Below are positions 13,301-24,758 of a stretch of DNA of 64,000 nucleotides, piece after piece; positions within the stretch are counted from its first letter, which is position 1; every line of letters begins with the position of its first letter. This DNA comes from Ligula intestinalis (taxonomy: Eukaryota > Platyhelminthes > Cestoda > Diphyllobothriidea > Diphyllobothriidae), in contig JAYGXS010000001.1 in assembly GCA_036362985.1 (NCBI GenBank), positions 77,543,958 through 77,607,957 on the forward strand, read 5' to 3'. The translations under genes were made by a program, and so were the position numbers. Under the pieces are notes generated by a model. That model had not been told where the DNA came from, ran no database searches, and worked only from the letters and a program-made list of their open reading frames with translations.

Positions 13301-16300
13301 TTCAATTATTGGTGAATTTTCCGAAACTTAGGCAAAATTGCTTCTCTGCCCCGTTTGCTGATCTATTCAATACGTAAATGTCTCCTTCTTTAGAGCAACT
13401 CGAAAAGGAACGTGAACAGAAACGAAGGGAACGCGAAGAGCGAATTCGGGAACGAAGAGAGTTAAAGGAGGCTGCTCGACTTAACCGCCTTCGTGAGCAA
13501 CAAGAGACTGAATTGAATAAGCAGGCTGCGTCAGAACGACTGCAACATGCGGAGGCTGATGGCAACGTTCCACATCGTCCTGGTCCTCGACCCATATTTG
13601 CTTCCCCCTTCTCCGAACCTCGTCAACTTACCCTTGCTGGCGTACAGGCCAGCTCATCGCCAGCTGCAGATGTTGATTTAAAATCAAGTTTTCCGACACA
13701 TCAGCAGGATACCAAACAATGGACTCCCCTGGGCTTTGGGAATACCAATCTACTTCCACATTATGCAACTGGAGCAATAGAGGACAACGAAGACGAGGAT
13801 GATGATGATGACGACGACGAGGATGATCTGAGTGCTAGAGGGCCTGATGGCACTTTTGCTTTGACGGTTCCGCCGGGCTTTCGGTTAGTTTAGCCTTAAG
13901 ACAGTTGTCCGTACAAGGTTACGGACGCTGTCGCTATGTTAATATCATCTGCTCCGTTTTTTCGTCTCACAAACTCGCTTCTGCTAACGCGTGCGTCCCT
14001 AGTTTTAGCCAAATATATTATCCACGGCTGCGTTTCATAAAAGGCCCCGATAGCTTATGAAATACTTGATAAGACGCGCCTCAGCACTGGTCGATTTCTT
14101 ACACCTCGTTCTTTCTGTTCCGTATTTCCTTATTTTTACCTTATTTTGTCATTGAGACAAAGAGTAGTATGCAAATGCTATGATAGTAACTTCTGTGAAA
14201 CGACTTTATGATCACGCCCTTGCTTGGGTGCGTTAAGATTGTAATCTATTTTATGTACCTCGGGATCACGATTAACATCCGAAGCATACTCCGGCAATGC
14301 AACTTTGCATAATCTAATAAATCCAATTATCTGCGAAGCTCTATCGTAGTTTTAGAAAATGACCATTTGTCCTGTTTGCTATCAGCGCGTAATTTATAAG
14401 CCTGCTTCCAGGGCTACGTTCCGTTCACTCTTTGTTTGCTATCTTCATGGCCCATACTGTGAAATTCATAGAGCCGTAAGAGTTCTACCGATGCCACTGT
14501 TAAACCTTTGTTTACTTATCCTTCTATTCCAGAGGATTTAATCCAATCTCGACTCATGCTACCACAAGTACCCAAAGTGTCGTTTTCGTCGGCGCCACAA
14601 CCCAATCGCAACAAATTAGTGCACCCCCCGCGCTAACCGCCGCACCTATTCAAATCACCCGACCTGCATATCAGTCATCTGGAAACTTTGCCGTTCAGCC
14701 CGCATTTGCTATGCAGCCCATCTCACAGATGAGCAATCTAGTTCCACGTTTCGTTACTTCGACTACGTTCGCATCACCGATGGCTGTTGCACCGGCCTCT
14801 AGGGCTCAGTCACAACAGCAACCGCCGCCCCAATCTCCCGTCGCTTCTAGAGTTCGCTTTATTCGACCACCGCAGTTACAAGGCACCAGCGTTGCCTCAT
14901 CATCTCCTGCGCTTAAGCCCTGGTCGTCTCAGCAAGATGTCGTTGAGGGGGCAGGGGTCATTCTCTCTACTGCGGCAGCAGCGTCTGCTCCCGAACAGCC
15001 CCAACAGCAGCGCCCGATCATCCTTCAGCCTCAGGCCGTGGTTCCCTCGGACGGTTTTCAGCAGGTCTATGCTATCCCTCCTGCGGCTGTAGCGGCCAGT
15101 CAGCAGACGCCTGCTTTTGTGGGCTTACAACCACTCCGGCCCACTGAGGTTGCGGTAAGAATCAATTTTCATCCATTTTCCAGCATATTTGCTTGTTTTT
15201 TTACATCTCTTCCGTTGTGTATCCCCGAGTGTGTTCAAATGGATATCTTCCAAGCCGTGCTAAACATTTGTTTACAAAAGGGCAATGCCTTTCTCCCTTC
15301 GAAGGCGAACTAAATGCATTTAAATAATTTCTATTTCAAACTTAGTTACGGTGCATGCGTGTCCCTGCTGTCTAGTTTCTTTCCCACTGTTTCCACTTTG
15401 TGTTTTAAAGCATTAACCTAAATCTATTATAAATAAATTTCTCGCTTTGGCATTCTGTGCTGAGCCCCGGTAAACCCAACTTGCCTTATTCCAACAAATT
15501 GTCGTCGCAGCTCAACCCCGACGACAAGGACTGTTCAGATTTCCTTCAAAGTTTCGGCTTAGTAGACGACTGGCTGAAAACCGCTGTAAAAGAATCGGCC
15601 TACTTTAAGTTGTGGTAACTTGATGCAGCTGGGATCATTTCTGATCTAGTCAGTGTCGAGGATACCATCGACTGCCTGATGACCCGCGGTAACGTATGTG
15701 GACAATTTAATCCACTTTCTCCAGCAACCGAGAGCGAATACCAAAGATCCCCTGACTACTGTCATGTCCTGCTGAAGTGTGTCTAGTCAGGTTGTGATTT
15801 GGTTTCTTCGGCGCCTGAAAGTTGGCAACGGTGTCCTATAGAAGACAGTAACACGGTCTTCATGAGGCGAACAACCTAAAAATGCTCAAACCACCTAAAT
15901 CTTCCTTCTTAAACAGCCTGGAATAATATAAGCATGCTATCGCAGCGAGTGTGGACCGCTTCGTTTAAAAAAAGTAACTGTACTCCGCCAATACAAGCGA
16001 ACATACTGTACTTCACTCGGGCAGTGGACTTCAGGCAGCGATTGTAAAATAACTTGTGCTTACGCTTATCTTCCATGCGCACAGCCCGGCATGCAAAACC
16101 TTAGCGGACTGATCGGACGGATGCACGGTGCATGCAAGTGTTCGTGGTTATTGGAGATGTTGCGTCGGGTCCATAGAAACTTTATGAGGTTCAAGAAAGC
16201 CCGGCGAGCAGAATCAATTTTGCCTTTATTCTATCCATTCGACAGCCGTCTCATCCCGAGGTATTTGAAACTGAATACTTCCTAAAGTTAAGAGGTGTTA

Positions 16301-19300
16301 ATTTCGAGAGGCGCCTTCTTCTGGCTAGGGATGCAGCTTGAACTTACTTTGCTTTTCGCAGCTTTTCTGGATAAATCGACATGTTTATTGACTTAATTCA
16401 CCCCGCAAGCCATGGATCGTAAATAAAAAAGGTCGAAGTGTAGTTGAGATCAGTCCTCCGGCGTCTGTGTGCTAACTCAACATCGTCAGAACCATTCGGG
16501 ACTCTTCAATCAACGTTGTACGTGAACAGAACCGACGACAGGAATTTTTGATAATACAGAATTTCCTGCCTACCCAAGTTTACAGTCTCGTTCTTGTCAT
16601 ATTGCAATTATTTTGCATCTAAGCATTTTCATTGGAACATTTTGCCACAGACTCCTTTGAAATTTATCACCGAAATACTGTTAGGTTACGCTGTTTTTAG
16701 TTTTTAGACCTAACATTTTTGTTTCGGGAGCAGCCTGCCGTTGCCATTTTTATCTGGGATTGATAGTTCAAAAATAGAACTTTGATACGTATAATTATTC
16801 TTCCACTCCTCATTCTAAAGGAGAGAGAATTCATATCTAGATTCCGAGTCAATTCAGATGCACCTCTGCTTCTAATTCTGAGTTTCCCTTTGGGTGCCCT
16901 GTTTACCCCGCACGTTTTCCCCCGTTCCGCTCCTGTCTGCTTATCCCCTGTCTGAAAAATATTGATCGAGCATGAATGTCGGCTGTGCTTCTCTTCCACG
17001 ATAGAACATTTAGGTTTCTCTCAGCTGATTTGATGTTCAATTCTCAGTTAGATGTATTAACTTGCAAACTTTTGCCTTCATTATTTGCTGTTAGGCACCT
17101 ATGTTACGCTAAGATTTCAAAATATGTTAGCCTGTGCTCAAACCATTCAACTGCCTTTTCGTTCAGATTCGTCCGTCTGCTGTGCCTCAAGGCTTATCCG
17201 TGTCTTCAAGACCTGTCCTTCAACCACAAATAATTTTGCGGCCTAATGTCGTAAGACCTACTGCAACTCCCCAGGTTATTCAACCCGTTGCCCCCAGTTC
17301 CGTGGCCGTTCGCCTTCAGCCTCGGGTATGCACACAAATGATATTTTCGTACCAAGACAGATCCTATTTCATGGTATATGATATGCACTGAAGGTCATTA
17401 AACCTTGACGCAAATTTTTGGTTTGCTATGATTGCAAACTTGATTACCACGGGACATAAACCGGAGTCAGTTTTTGTGCGGTAGCATGTGCGCTTGTGGG
17501 TGACCATATTTGGACTACTCATACAAAACGCACTAGAGAAAATCACAATTTTGTTAATGCAGGTCTTTTCAACGGATTTTGAATGTTTATTGGAATGATG
17601 GAAAACATTTTTGTCTGTCAGTAGTCATTTACCTGAATATCCTACTAGTCGCCATGCGATTGCTTGCGAGAGTTCTAGTTGAGCCAAAAGGTACGACGGA
17701 ATAGGCGCATTCTGTAGCCCAATCTGTAAGTGCATCTCTACCAGACTAACTTGCGGTACAATTTTTTTATTAGATTGAATTTTCCTCAAATTGCGTGGCA
17801 GAATCGAGCACTTTTGGTGTGCTTCAGTCCACACGGGCCTATATACATCGAAACAATTCGCATTTCAACCTTCCTTGTTTTTAAACCCCATTCCATGCAT
17901 TTTCTGTGAGAAGTCATGTTGCTGCGCACGACTCCTGTAAGCAGACCTCCGGGTACTCGTCAAGTGTTATAATAGATATGGACTACGCTTAATGGTATGC
18001 GAATTGTATTACTCGTTTTGGAGGTAATACACTCTGCATGTGGTTTAAAGTCATTAGACGGACGGTAATTTTGGTTTCTCGGATTTTGTGTTTACATTTT
18101 TATTATTATCACAACATGTCTGCTTATTAGATTTCAGTAGGTATTTTATAGCAATATTGCATTTTCGTCTGAGCTTTTTGGTGCTTCAGCTTTAGTTTAC
18201 GATTGGAGTTCGGTTAAAGATTATAATAAGGGTTCGTGTCAGCGTTTGATTTATGTTTGTTTGTCACAGACCGTGCTACTCAATTCAATTTTATTTTAAT
18301 CGACGGTCCTGAATTTCATGTTTTCCACCAGTTTACGCGCTTCCTTATTTGCACATTTCATATTAAGCGTCTGTTCCAGCTCCTTATTGGGATAATAAAA
18401 CAAAATTATGCTAAAAATGCAACTTCTCTCAAAACCTTCTGTCGACTCCATTTATTGCCTAGTTGATTTGCCATTTATTTATAACACGGTTTTACAGTGG
18501 ACATGCATATTAGATCCTTGCCATAAGACGCAATGTCGAATCTATTTAAGGTGGGAATACTTTTTACCATTATGTCCTGAATCTAAATATCACTTTGTTT
18601 CCAATGATCAAATGATCCTGATGTGCTTACTTTTCAATGACCGCGATTGACTTTCTGTACCTATTAAAAATCAAGAACAAGGCTGCACTACTTAAGTAGC
18701 TGTTTCCCGAGTATACTTTATGCAGGGGTCCAAAAGCTGTTTATTTAGAAGTTAGCGTCCTAGCCTATCCAAACCAACTTTGTGTTTTTTGTTAGTCTTT
18801 TTGTAATTTCCCCATTGGGAAGCATACTGGAAATTTGTTATCTACGTCGTGTCAATTTTTGTGCATATCATATCGAAATCATGGAATAATTAATTGGGTG
18901 GCTTATGCCCACATACTAACGACGTTTTCTGCGATAAAAAGACGCATAGACTTCTCTCCTGCTCTATTTTTCCTTTCCAATTTCCCTTTATTTATTGGAT
19001 GTTCATCGACTTTTGACGAAGGCTTGAAACTTAATAAGCTGATGTGTAGACCTTATTGGAGCAGGTCTCAGGCATTCTAAACCTCAGCCAACGTCTTCAG
19101 GTATTTAACGATGGGTTCTGCACAGAATAATTATTTGGGAAGTGAATAGCGGATTTATTGCTGAAAACTCAGCTGTGGTCGAAGGCTGGCGTGAGCACTT
19201 GGAGTACTTTGAATGTGATGACCATTCCATTGCATCATCTGCATTGGTGTTTTATCGTTCTGCGGTCTGTGCACTCTCATCTGACCCTGATTTTTTTAGG

Positions 19301-22300
19301 AAAAATCGTCGATGCATTACTGAGCCGATTGTGCTTGTGTTGATATTGTGGCGCGTTGGCTTCATGTGCAGGTCAGCTCGTTCGTAGTGACTAGGACTTG
19401 GCTACCCTCGTTCCCATATCTACCAGCCGTGTAACCTCCGTCGTACTTGTATTCCCTCGCCAAACCTGTTCATGCGCACTTTTGACTTGATTATTGGAAA
19501 GGTCCTGCACAGTTTCGACTGTATCTAATTCGCGCCCGGGCTTCAGCTGTCTGATGTGGACTACGTTGAAAAGGTCGCCCTGCTATCGTTGAACTGATAT
19601 GACTTACAAACTGCGCTATCGTGTGTGAATGATGTCGCTAGATTCCCGGGCACATCCGTCCGGGAGAGGTCTGTTCCCAGGTTTTATGGTTACCAGCTGG
19701 AAGAAGTGAACAGTTTGTAATAAGTAGGGACTAAGTTGTTTCCAAATGGACAGGACAGGAACGACATCATCTCCCCAATTAATATTGCTTGCAGCGTTTT
19801 CGTAAGTCTATGTGATGTGATACTTCCATCGCCAGAAAGTTCGGATTGTACCGGGTGCCCTTCCGTCATTCCTATGCGGTTGTGAAGGCCAGACTGTATG
19901 CGTGGAAGTTTTTTGAAAACTAGAGATGTTTGACCGCCGTTGCCTGAAAACCATCCTTTGAGTGCAATACACTAATTTGGTTTCGAATGGGACAATCGGC
20001 GCTCGCTGCAACAATATCGTGGGCTATCTTAGGCCATCTAGGAAATATGATTGAGGTGATGTGAATAAGTTATTCGTCGTCCGCCGCATGATTTTAGTGT
20101 TGCTGCTTAGGATGCGGCTCCGTAGCCCACGTAGGGAGGTCAAAGGGGAATTAAACTCGAAACCTGATTCAAAATAGCCTTTCAAGACACGACAGTAGTT
20201 CATGGACATTTAGTCTTCTGTTTCTGCCGTACATGAGAAGAGTGGATCGAGCACTGTAGATTCGTTGCCGCAGATTGTCATGTGCAAAGATATGTAATCT
20301 GGAACCATTGAGACGGCAGGAACAAGCATGCTCACAGTTGTATCAACTTCAAGTACGTACGTGGCCTGTACTGTTCATGCTTGTGAGCTTCACTAATAAA
20401 GAGCCTACCTAACACTCAAAAAGGCGTTGCCGACCAATCGTCGCCCCTATATGTGTCCCCGTAACAATGTACTTCTAAGGCCTATGCGGTGGTCTCGGAT
20501 TGCATTCCTTGAAGTTATCTGCACGGGATATCAGTTAACTTTCAAGCATCGTAAGCTTCAGCAGCGCTCGATTTTCTGCCCAACAAGAAGGTATACATCC
20601 ATAATTTTATGGTATTCACATAAGAACGTCGCAGAACGTTGGCTGGCCACAAGTTGCCTTTATTTATTAGACTTGACAACTGACAGTTAATTGTTTGAGA
20701 CTCGATCAACGATAGTATGTTTGAGTAAGTTTAGGCTCCGATGTGTTCTGCAGACTAGAAGCAGGATAATATTTCGTATGCATGTTCACTTTCTTTTGTT
20801 CGACGACGGAGCATTCGATGCTCGCGCATGAATTCCCCATGAATCTACGTACTTGTGTTTCCATAGCTAGCCGTATACTATTTTCGGAAAGGTGTGGTAA
20901 CCCGCGCTTTGCATCCGAGCTTTTGCCGTTTACCCTAGGGAACCGAATTTTTTGAGCGTACTACATTGTTAATAAATAAACATTCCTCTCCGTTTACACG
21001 TTTTCGAAAAAGGTAGTATATTAGTTGCCTTAATATCCCCTATCCAAGTACACTTTCAACCATTCCTTTGTTTCGCTGACGATAATGCTAGGAACTGGAA
21101 TACAACGATCACATCTTTTCTTTTCGTGCCATTATGATCAGTGTGGGGGGGGGGGGTATTAGGCGATATTGTTCTGCCTACTATTCTCGACAAATTGGGC
21201 ATGAAATAAGGTTTCAAAAGTCCAGCTAGAAGTACTCTTGGTTAAGTGCTGCCACTTTATCCATAACAATTGACAGTGGCCAAAAATTGCATTTCGACCA
21301 AGTCTCCGCCACCTGAACACGGGATAACAATTTTTTAAACCTGGAATGTGGTTTGTCTTCTTTGAATCTGCTTAACTGAAAAACTCATTTCCTTCTACGC
21401 TTTCATCCAAAATTATTTACAGTTGATCCAACTCCTTCCCCGAAACGTCGCTGCTCCGACCTCATCCACAGCCCCCGTCGTTCGCCTCACTTCCTTGTCA
21501 GATCCGCAGCGCCCAGCACTGTCGAGCCCATCCAAACCCGTAAGTTTTAAAGCAATATAGCATGTTTACTGATAATTTAAAAGTAGCACATGCAGACATA
21601 GCTGCGTAAAGTAACGAGCTTATCGTCGAGTTTATTGACGATTTTTCTGTTTGGTACCTACCGCTCATTTTTTTGACAACTTTCACCGAACTACTAAAGC
21701 TATATCCACTCACTCATTGTTAGTTTATTACTCCGTCGTCTTTTTTGATTAAGAAAGCCTAACTTGTTTTTCGCGAAGTGGGACCATTGTCTCTATACAC
21801 ACTGCAACCAAGGTTTCGTATCATCATCAATCGCCAACCCTATTATATTTTGAGTAATGATTTCTTTTTGGTTTGCTGTAGTTGGTGAAGATCGTCCCGC
21901 GAACCCCACTTGCTTCAGCACCAGCATCTGATAACGTTTCTCCAGTGTGTATTCTTCCCAGGGGGAAAATTGCCATCCCACCCGTCAAACCTCTGGCAAA
22001 ATTGGCCGATCCTATTCAGCAACAACAACAAACGCAACAACAGCAGGAACAGGAACAACAACAACATCAGCAACAACAACAACAAGAACAGCAACAGGTT
22101 CTGCACCCAAGTGCCCCCTCTAGTACCACTCAAGGTGAAGCGTCCGCGGACGTACTCGGCTCTACTTCTGCTGGTTTGAAGATGCAGGATGACGTTCGTC
22201 TTACTCCGGCTCAAGGTGTTCTTGTTCAAAACCTGTTTCAAGGCGCAAATTGTCTCTCCAAGCCAGAAAAGGCGATCATTGTCTCTTTCGTTGGTGGTTC

Positions 22301-24758
22301 GCGAGGTATTTCCTTTTTATTAGCCTCTACTGTAGTAAAACTGAGACAGTTGTACTACTTAGTTTGACGTAGTAAAAATCGAAGCGAAGCACTCTGGTAG
22401 TCGCCTGGTTAAAAAATTCCTGCAGAAATGACGAGATAAATGAGACAAGACTGCGATTTCGCTCTAGAGCCGGCTCCAGAGTCATACATTTTGAACGGTA
22501 TTGAGATTCTCTGGGTTGTGGTACAGATAAGCTACCAGCTCGCAAGACTATAGTTGTAGTGGAAGTCTCCCGTGATGGTTTTACTTACTGTTCCCTTTAT
22601 ATAGGTCGTCGATTAGCCCCGTTGGCTTCCAACTATAGTGAAAGTATAACAGTTTCGTAATCCCCATATACGTTTTGGACTCAAGAAGCTGCTCATTTCA
22701 TAGCGTGTTTTTTTAAGAAGATCGTTTCAGTCTCGGCCATTCATGAACCTTTGGACCAGCTGGCCTTCCTCCTCTAGTTCCAGTGAAGTTGGCAAGCCTC
22801 TTGTATCTAAATATTTGCTTAAATTTCTGAATGAAACCAATCTTGTGCCATGAGTGAGTGAGTGAGGCTAACTCCTTTGTTCGTTTTTTCTATTCACCTT
22901 CCTCTTATTAGCTTTTTGATTTGCGTGTTGACAAAAGTCTGATATCCCTTTTCATTTTGTCTGCAACCTCTCCAATCAGGTGTACTTCCATTTGTAGTTG
23001 ATACCGATACTAGTTATACTTGTTGCTTATTGTTACTTTATGGTTATTATAAACTTTACTTTAGGGCTTTGCTGGTGCCCATTTTTGTGTATATTTATCC
23101 ATAAGGTCGTCGAAGTACTTCTTGATGCGACCTACTTAATATTTTGGCCATAGCCACCCTTCTTCGTCACCATAATCCTCCTAATCCAATCTCATTATCA
23201 CCCAGACCTTGTTGGCCACAGGCAAGGAATTGATTTTATTCAGTTTTATTGTAGCAGAATTATCCGTGACCGGTAAATACAGGGTGTCCCAAAAATGCAT
23301 ACACATTTTACATTATTGTAAAATTGACGTTGATCATAATTTCATTATTTAAAAAATGTAAAAATATTTATGAGCATCATCTTATTACTTTTTTTAACTG
23401 AATTTTCTCAAACTGAAGTCCATTTTGATCATGACACTGCTGACAACGCGAAGCAATGGAATCGCACACACCATGAAACAATTCCCTTGGTGGTTGGGTG
23501 TATTCATTCCAGTGGCTTCTCTCAATTCAGCCACTGTTAAAATAGTCAAAATGCAGTGAAAAAGAAACAATAAAATAATACTTTTGAATATGTTTGCCTT
23601 TTTAAAATAATAAAATTATAATAATCACCAAATTTACTTAAACTGTGTATACATTTTTGGGACACCCTGCATTAGGTAACTGTCTTGGTCTGCTTTTTCG
23701 TAGGTTGAATCCGAATCTGGGATCATTGTGAGCCTAGCGACCTGCAAAAACTCTCATAACGTTCCCGTCCTCGTTTTGATATATGGCTTTGTTCCTCCTA
23801 TAGTCTTATTTATTTCACTGGAAATGGGTCAAGTAAATAAATGGTAGTTGAATGTGGGTGAGCTGCAGAAGGTTTCCAGCCAACAGAGTAACCCTATTTT
23901 ACACAGGAGTAAGAGTCAGCCTTTGCCGGTTCCTTGTCAATGTTGTCGATATTATACTGTTATTTGAGTTAAGTACAAGATTCGTCCCTTATTGTAAAGT
24001 ATGTTGTATATAAAGTCAATTAACAGATAGTGCGGCATGCGAAGTTGACTTTGTTTGAGTTCTCTGACCTTGTCTTGCCATCGCAACATGGTGATCGTCG
24101 GAAAATGGGTTGGGGTCCTCAAAAGTCTGCTCTGCCACGAACGAATTCACGCCTTATTTGCTATACCCCCCTCTTCCCGAGAACAGTGGCGCAACCCGTC
24201 GCTTAGGCCGGCCGAATGATCAACTTCGGACCCTGAGTTGATGCAATCTCGGCTCATTACAGGTTCTAGCAATCCTGTTTATTAAATGGAGTGATCACTG
24301 TACGATTTTTATGAATTCAAACGTCACTTTTTACCATATTATTAAGAAAATTTTTGTAATCGTCACTTCCAATTATTATTTTGTAAGTCTCTTGACAACC
24401 TTATTTTTCGTTTGCTGCAGTCATAAGTGTATGGGTCCCTGGAACTGCTCCATCCTATGCTAATTCCTACAACAGTCCTTTTCGTTTTCAGTATGTTTCT
24501 GTAAAAACCTTTTTGATCAACCCTTTACATTCCTTCCAAACAGTGAATCCGCATCCTGAAGCTGGCAGCGCCCTCCGAATCCGTTTAAGTGAATATCGCG
24601 AACGTGTGATCGATTCGGCGACAGGCAACGTGATGGACGTTGCTGCGGACACATTCATCTACTTGAACTATGCCACCGGCAAATGTGAAAAAATCAAGTG
24701 TTACCGCACCCTCCCAGCAGAGTTGTTAATGAAACTTCCTGCTAATCCCGCCGCCTAG
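7185..24758 (+). CDS. NELFA: negative elongation factor A (NELF-A), eight coding exons
   Basis: NELF-A is a subunit of the nuclear NELF complex, which with DSIF holds RNA polymerase II in promoter-proximal pausing. Coding exons are 7185-7373, 11854-12694, 13394-13883, 14533-15154, 17167-17325, 21423-21539, 21882-22305 and 24544-24758. All introns are GT-AG, phases agree, and the sum is 3057 nt (1018 aa plus stop). Residues 1-340 are the helical NELF-A N-domain, ending in a block (SSGIKILDFEELPAVGPKAK) that matches the vertebrate motif before its basic patch. Residues 345-400 form an Arg/Glu-rich probable coiled coil, about 472-487 an acidic run, and 510-880 a Gln/Pro/Ala-rich region with a Gln tract. 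The C-terminus (SKPEKAIIVSFVGGSR, NYATGKCEKIKCYR) is the conserved NELF-A tail. The vertebrate protein is about 530 aa. No AATAAA was seen near the stop; an ATTAAA lies about 700 bases on. Confidence 0.93.
11440..11625 (-). repeat. SINE relic with degenerate hammerhead, in NELFA intron 1
   Basis: The - strand matches the SINE at 62190-62346: a GGTTGGGTATGGCTGG block followed by a hammerhead-like core at 11533-11562. Stem II (CGGCU/AGCCG, loop AAUA) is intact. The core reads AUGAUGA instead of CUGAUGA, and stem III is mispaired, so it should be inactive. It lies antisense within NELFA intron 1. Confidence 0.6.
11854..12694 (+). CDS. NELFA: NELFA coding exon 2
   Basis: Residues 64 to 343 plus one base. 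The acceptor is CCCTGATTTTAG|ATC and the donor AAAG|GTAGTC. It holds the main helical domain (FVRAIATILHSRQALGYLTF) and the block SSGIKILDFEELPAVGPKAK just before the donor. The frame stays open 29 bases past the donor, so intron retention would add a few residues and then stop at 12721-12723. Confidence 0.9.
13394..13883 (+). CDS. NELFA: NELFA coding exon 3, coiled coil and acidic run
   Basis: The acceptor is CTTCTTTAG|AG, and the carried G completes a Glu codon. It codes for a dense Arg/Glu segment (about residues 345-400), probably a long single helix, then NLLPHYATGAI, which resembles the PDYAAGL stretch of vertebrate NELF-A, then a Glu/Asp run near 13780-13826. It ends CG|GTTAGT in phase 2. 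An in-frame ATG at 13378 lies upstream of the acceptor and is not used in this model. Confidence 0.88.
14533..15154 (+). CDS. NELFA: NELFA coding exon 4, Gln/Pro/Ala-rich
   Basis: The acceptor CTATTCCAG|A completes an Arg codon, and the exon ends GCG|GTAAGA in phase 0. It codes for about 207 residues of low-complexity Gln/Pro/Ala/Ser/Thr-rich sequence with no recognisable domain. Composition like this is typical of flexible transcription-regulator linkers. Confidence 0.85.
15155..17166. other. NELFA intron 4, no recognised content
   Basis: A 2.0-kb intron. A stretch at 15530-15890 has a less AT-rich, coding-like look but is broken by stops and matches nothing I recognise. Confidence 0.4.
17167..17325 (+). 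CDS. NELFA: NELFA coding exon 5
   Basis: Acceptor TTTTCGTTCAG|ATT, donor CGG|GTATGC, 53 codons in phase 0. It codes for a Val/Pro/Gln-rich segment with repeats of the type LQPQIILRPNVVRP. The composition continues that of exons 4 and 6. Confidence 0.82.
19150..20250 (+). mobile_element. highly degenerate RTE-like element in NELFA intron 5
   Basis: The + strand, read through frame changes, gives WREHLEYFE near 19181, then LQLSDVDYVEKVALLS near 19540 (decayed YADD palm), GYQLEEVNSL near 19690, LFPNGQDRNDIIS near 19740 and FDRRCLKTIL near 19929. Their order and spacing are those of the RT and C-terminal part of RTE-type elements common in flatworms. The middle of the RT is lost and stops are frequent, so this is an old insertion. 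Confidence 0.65.
21423..21539 (+). CDS. NELFA: NELFA coding exon 6
   Basis: Acceptor ATTTACAG|TTG, donor CCC|GTAAGT, 39 codons in phase 0. It is Pro/Ser/Leu-rich. It is supported by strong splice signals and by frame continuity with exons 5 and 7, not by a domain. Confidence 0.78.
21882..22305 (+). CDS. NELFA: NELFA coding exon 7, Gln tract and conserved tail start
   Basis: Acceptor GCTGTAG|TTG, donor CGAG|GTATTT, phase 1. A CAA/CAG run at 22017-22099 codes for about 27 Gln/Glu/His residues. The end of the exon (LTPAQGVLVQNLF, then SKPEKAIIVSFVGGSR) is the conserved NELF-A C-terminal block. Confidence 0.92.
22017..22099 (+). repeat. CAA/CAG repeat coding for a Gln tract
   Basis: Interrupted CAA/CAG with GAA and CAT codons, inside NELFA exon 7. 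The mixed codons make it less prone to slippage than a pure repeat. Confidence 0.9.
23280..23669 (-). mobile_element. mariner-like element, internally deleted
   Basis: The termini are inverted repeats of about 26 bases starting CAGGGTGTCCCAAAAATG. A TA flanks the left end; the right flank is CA, so the target duplication is decayed. Near 23440-23510 the - strand reads VCDSIASRCQQCHDQNG, a typical C-terminal piece of a Tc1/mariner superfamily transposase. At 390 bp most of the transposase is missing. It lies in NELFA intron 7. Confidence 0.85.
24544..24758 (+). CDS. NELFA: NELFA coding exon 8 (terminal)
   Basis: The acceptor TTCCAAACAG|TG completes a Val codon directly after VGGSR. It codes for ALRIRLSEYRERV and DTFIYLNYATGKCEKIKCYR, the most conserved part of NELF-A, and stops with TAG at 24756-24758. 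Confidence 0.93.

Noticed and set aside
13378..13393. ATG at 13378 as start of a separate gene
   Set aside because: A splice acceptor at 13392-13393 continues the NELFA frame exactly in phase, and the downstream sequence fits NELF-A.
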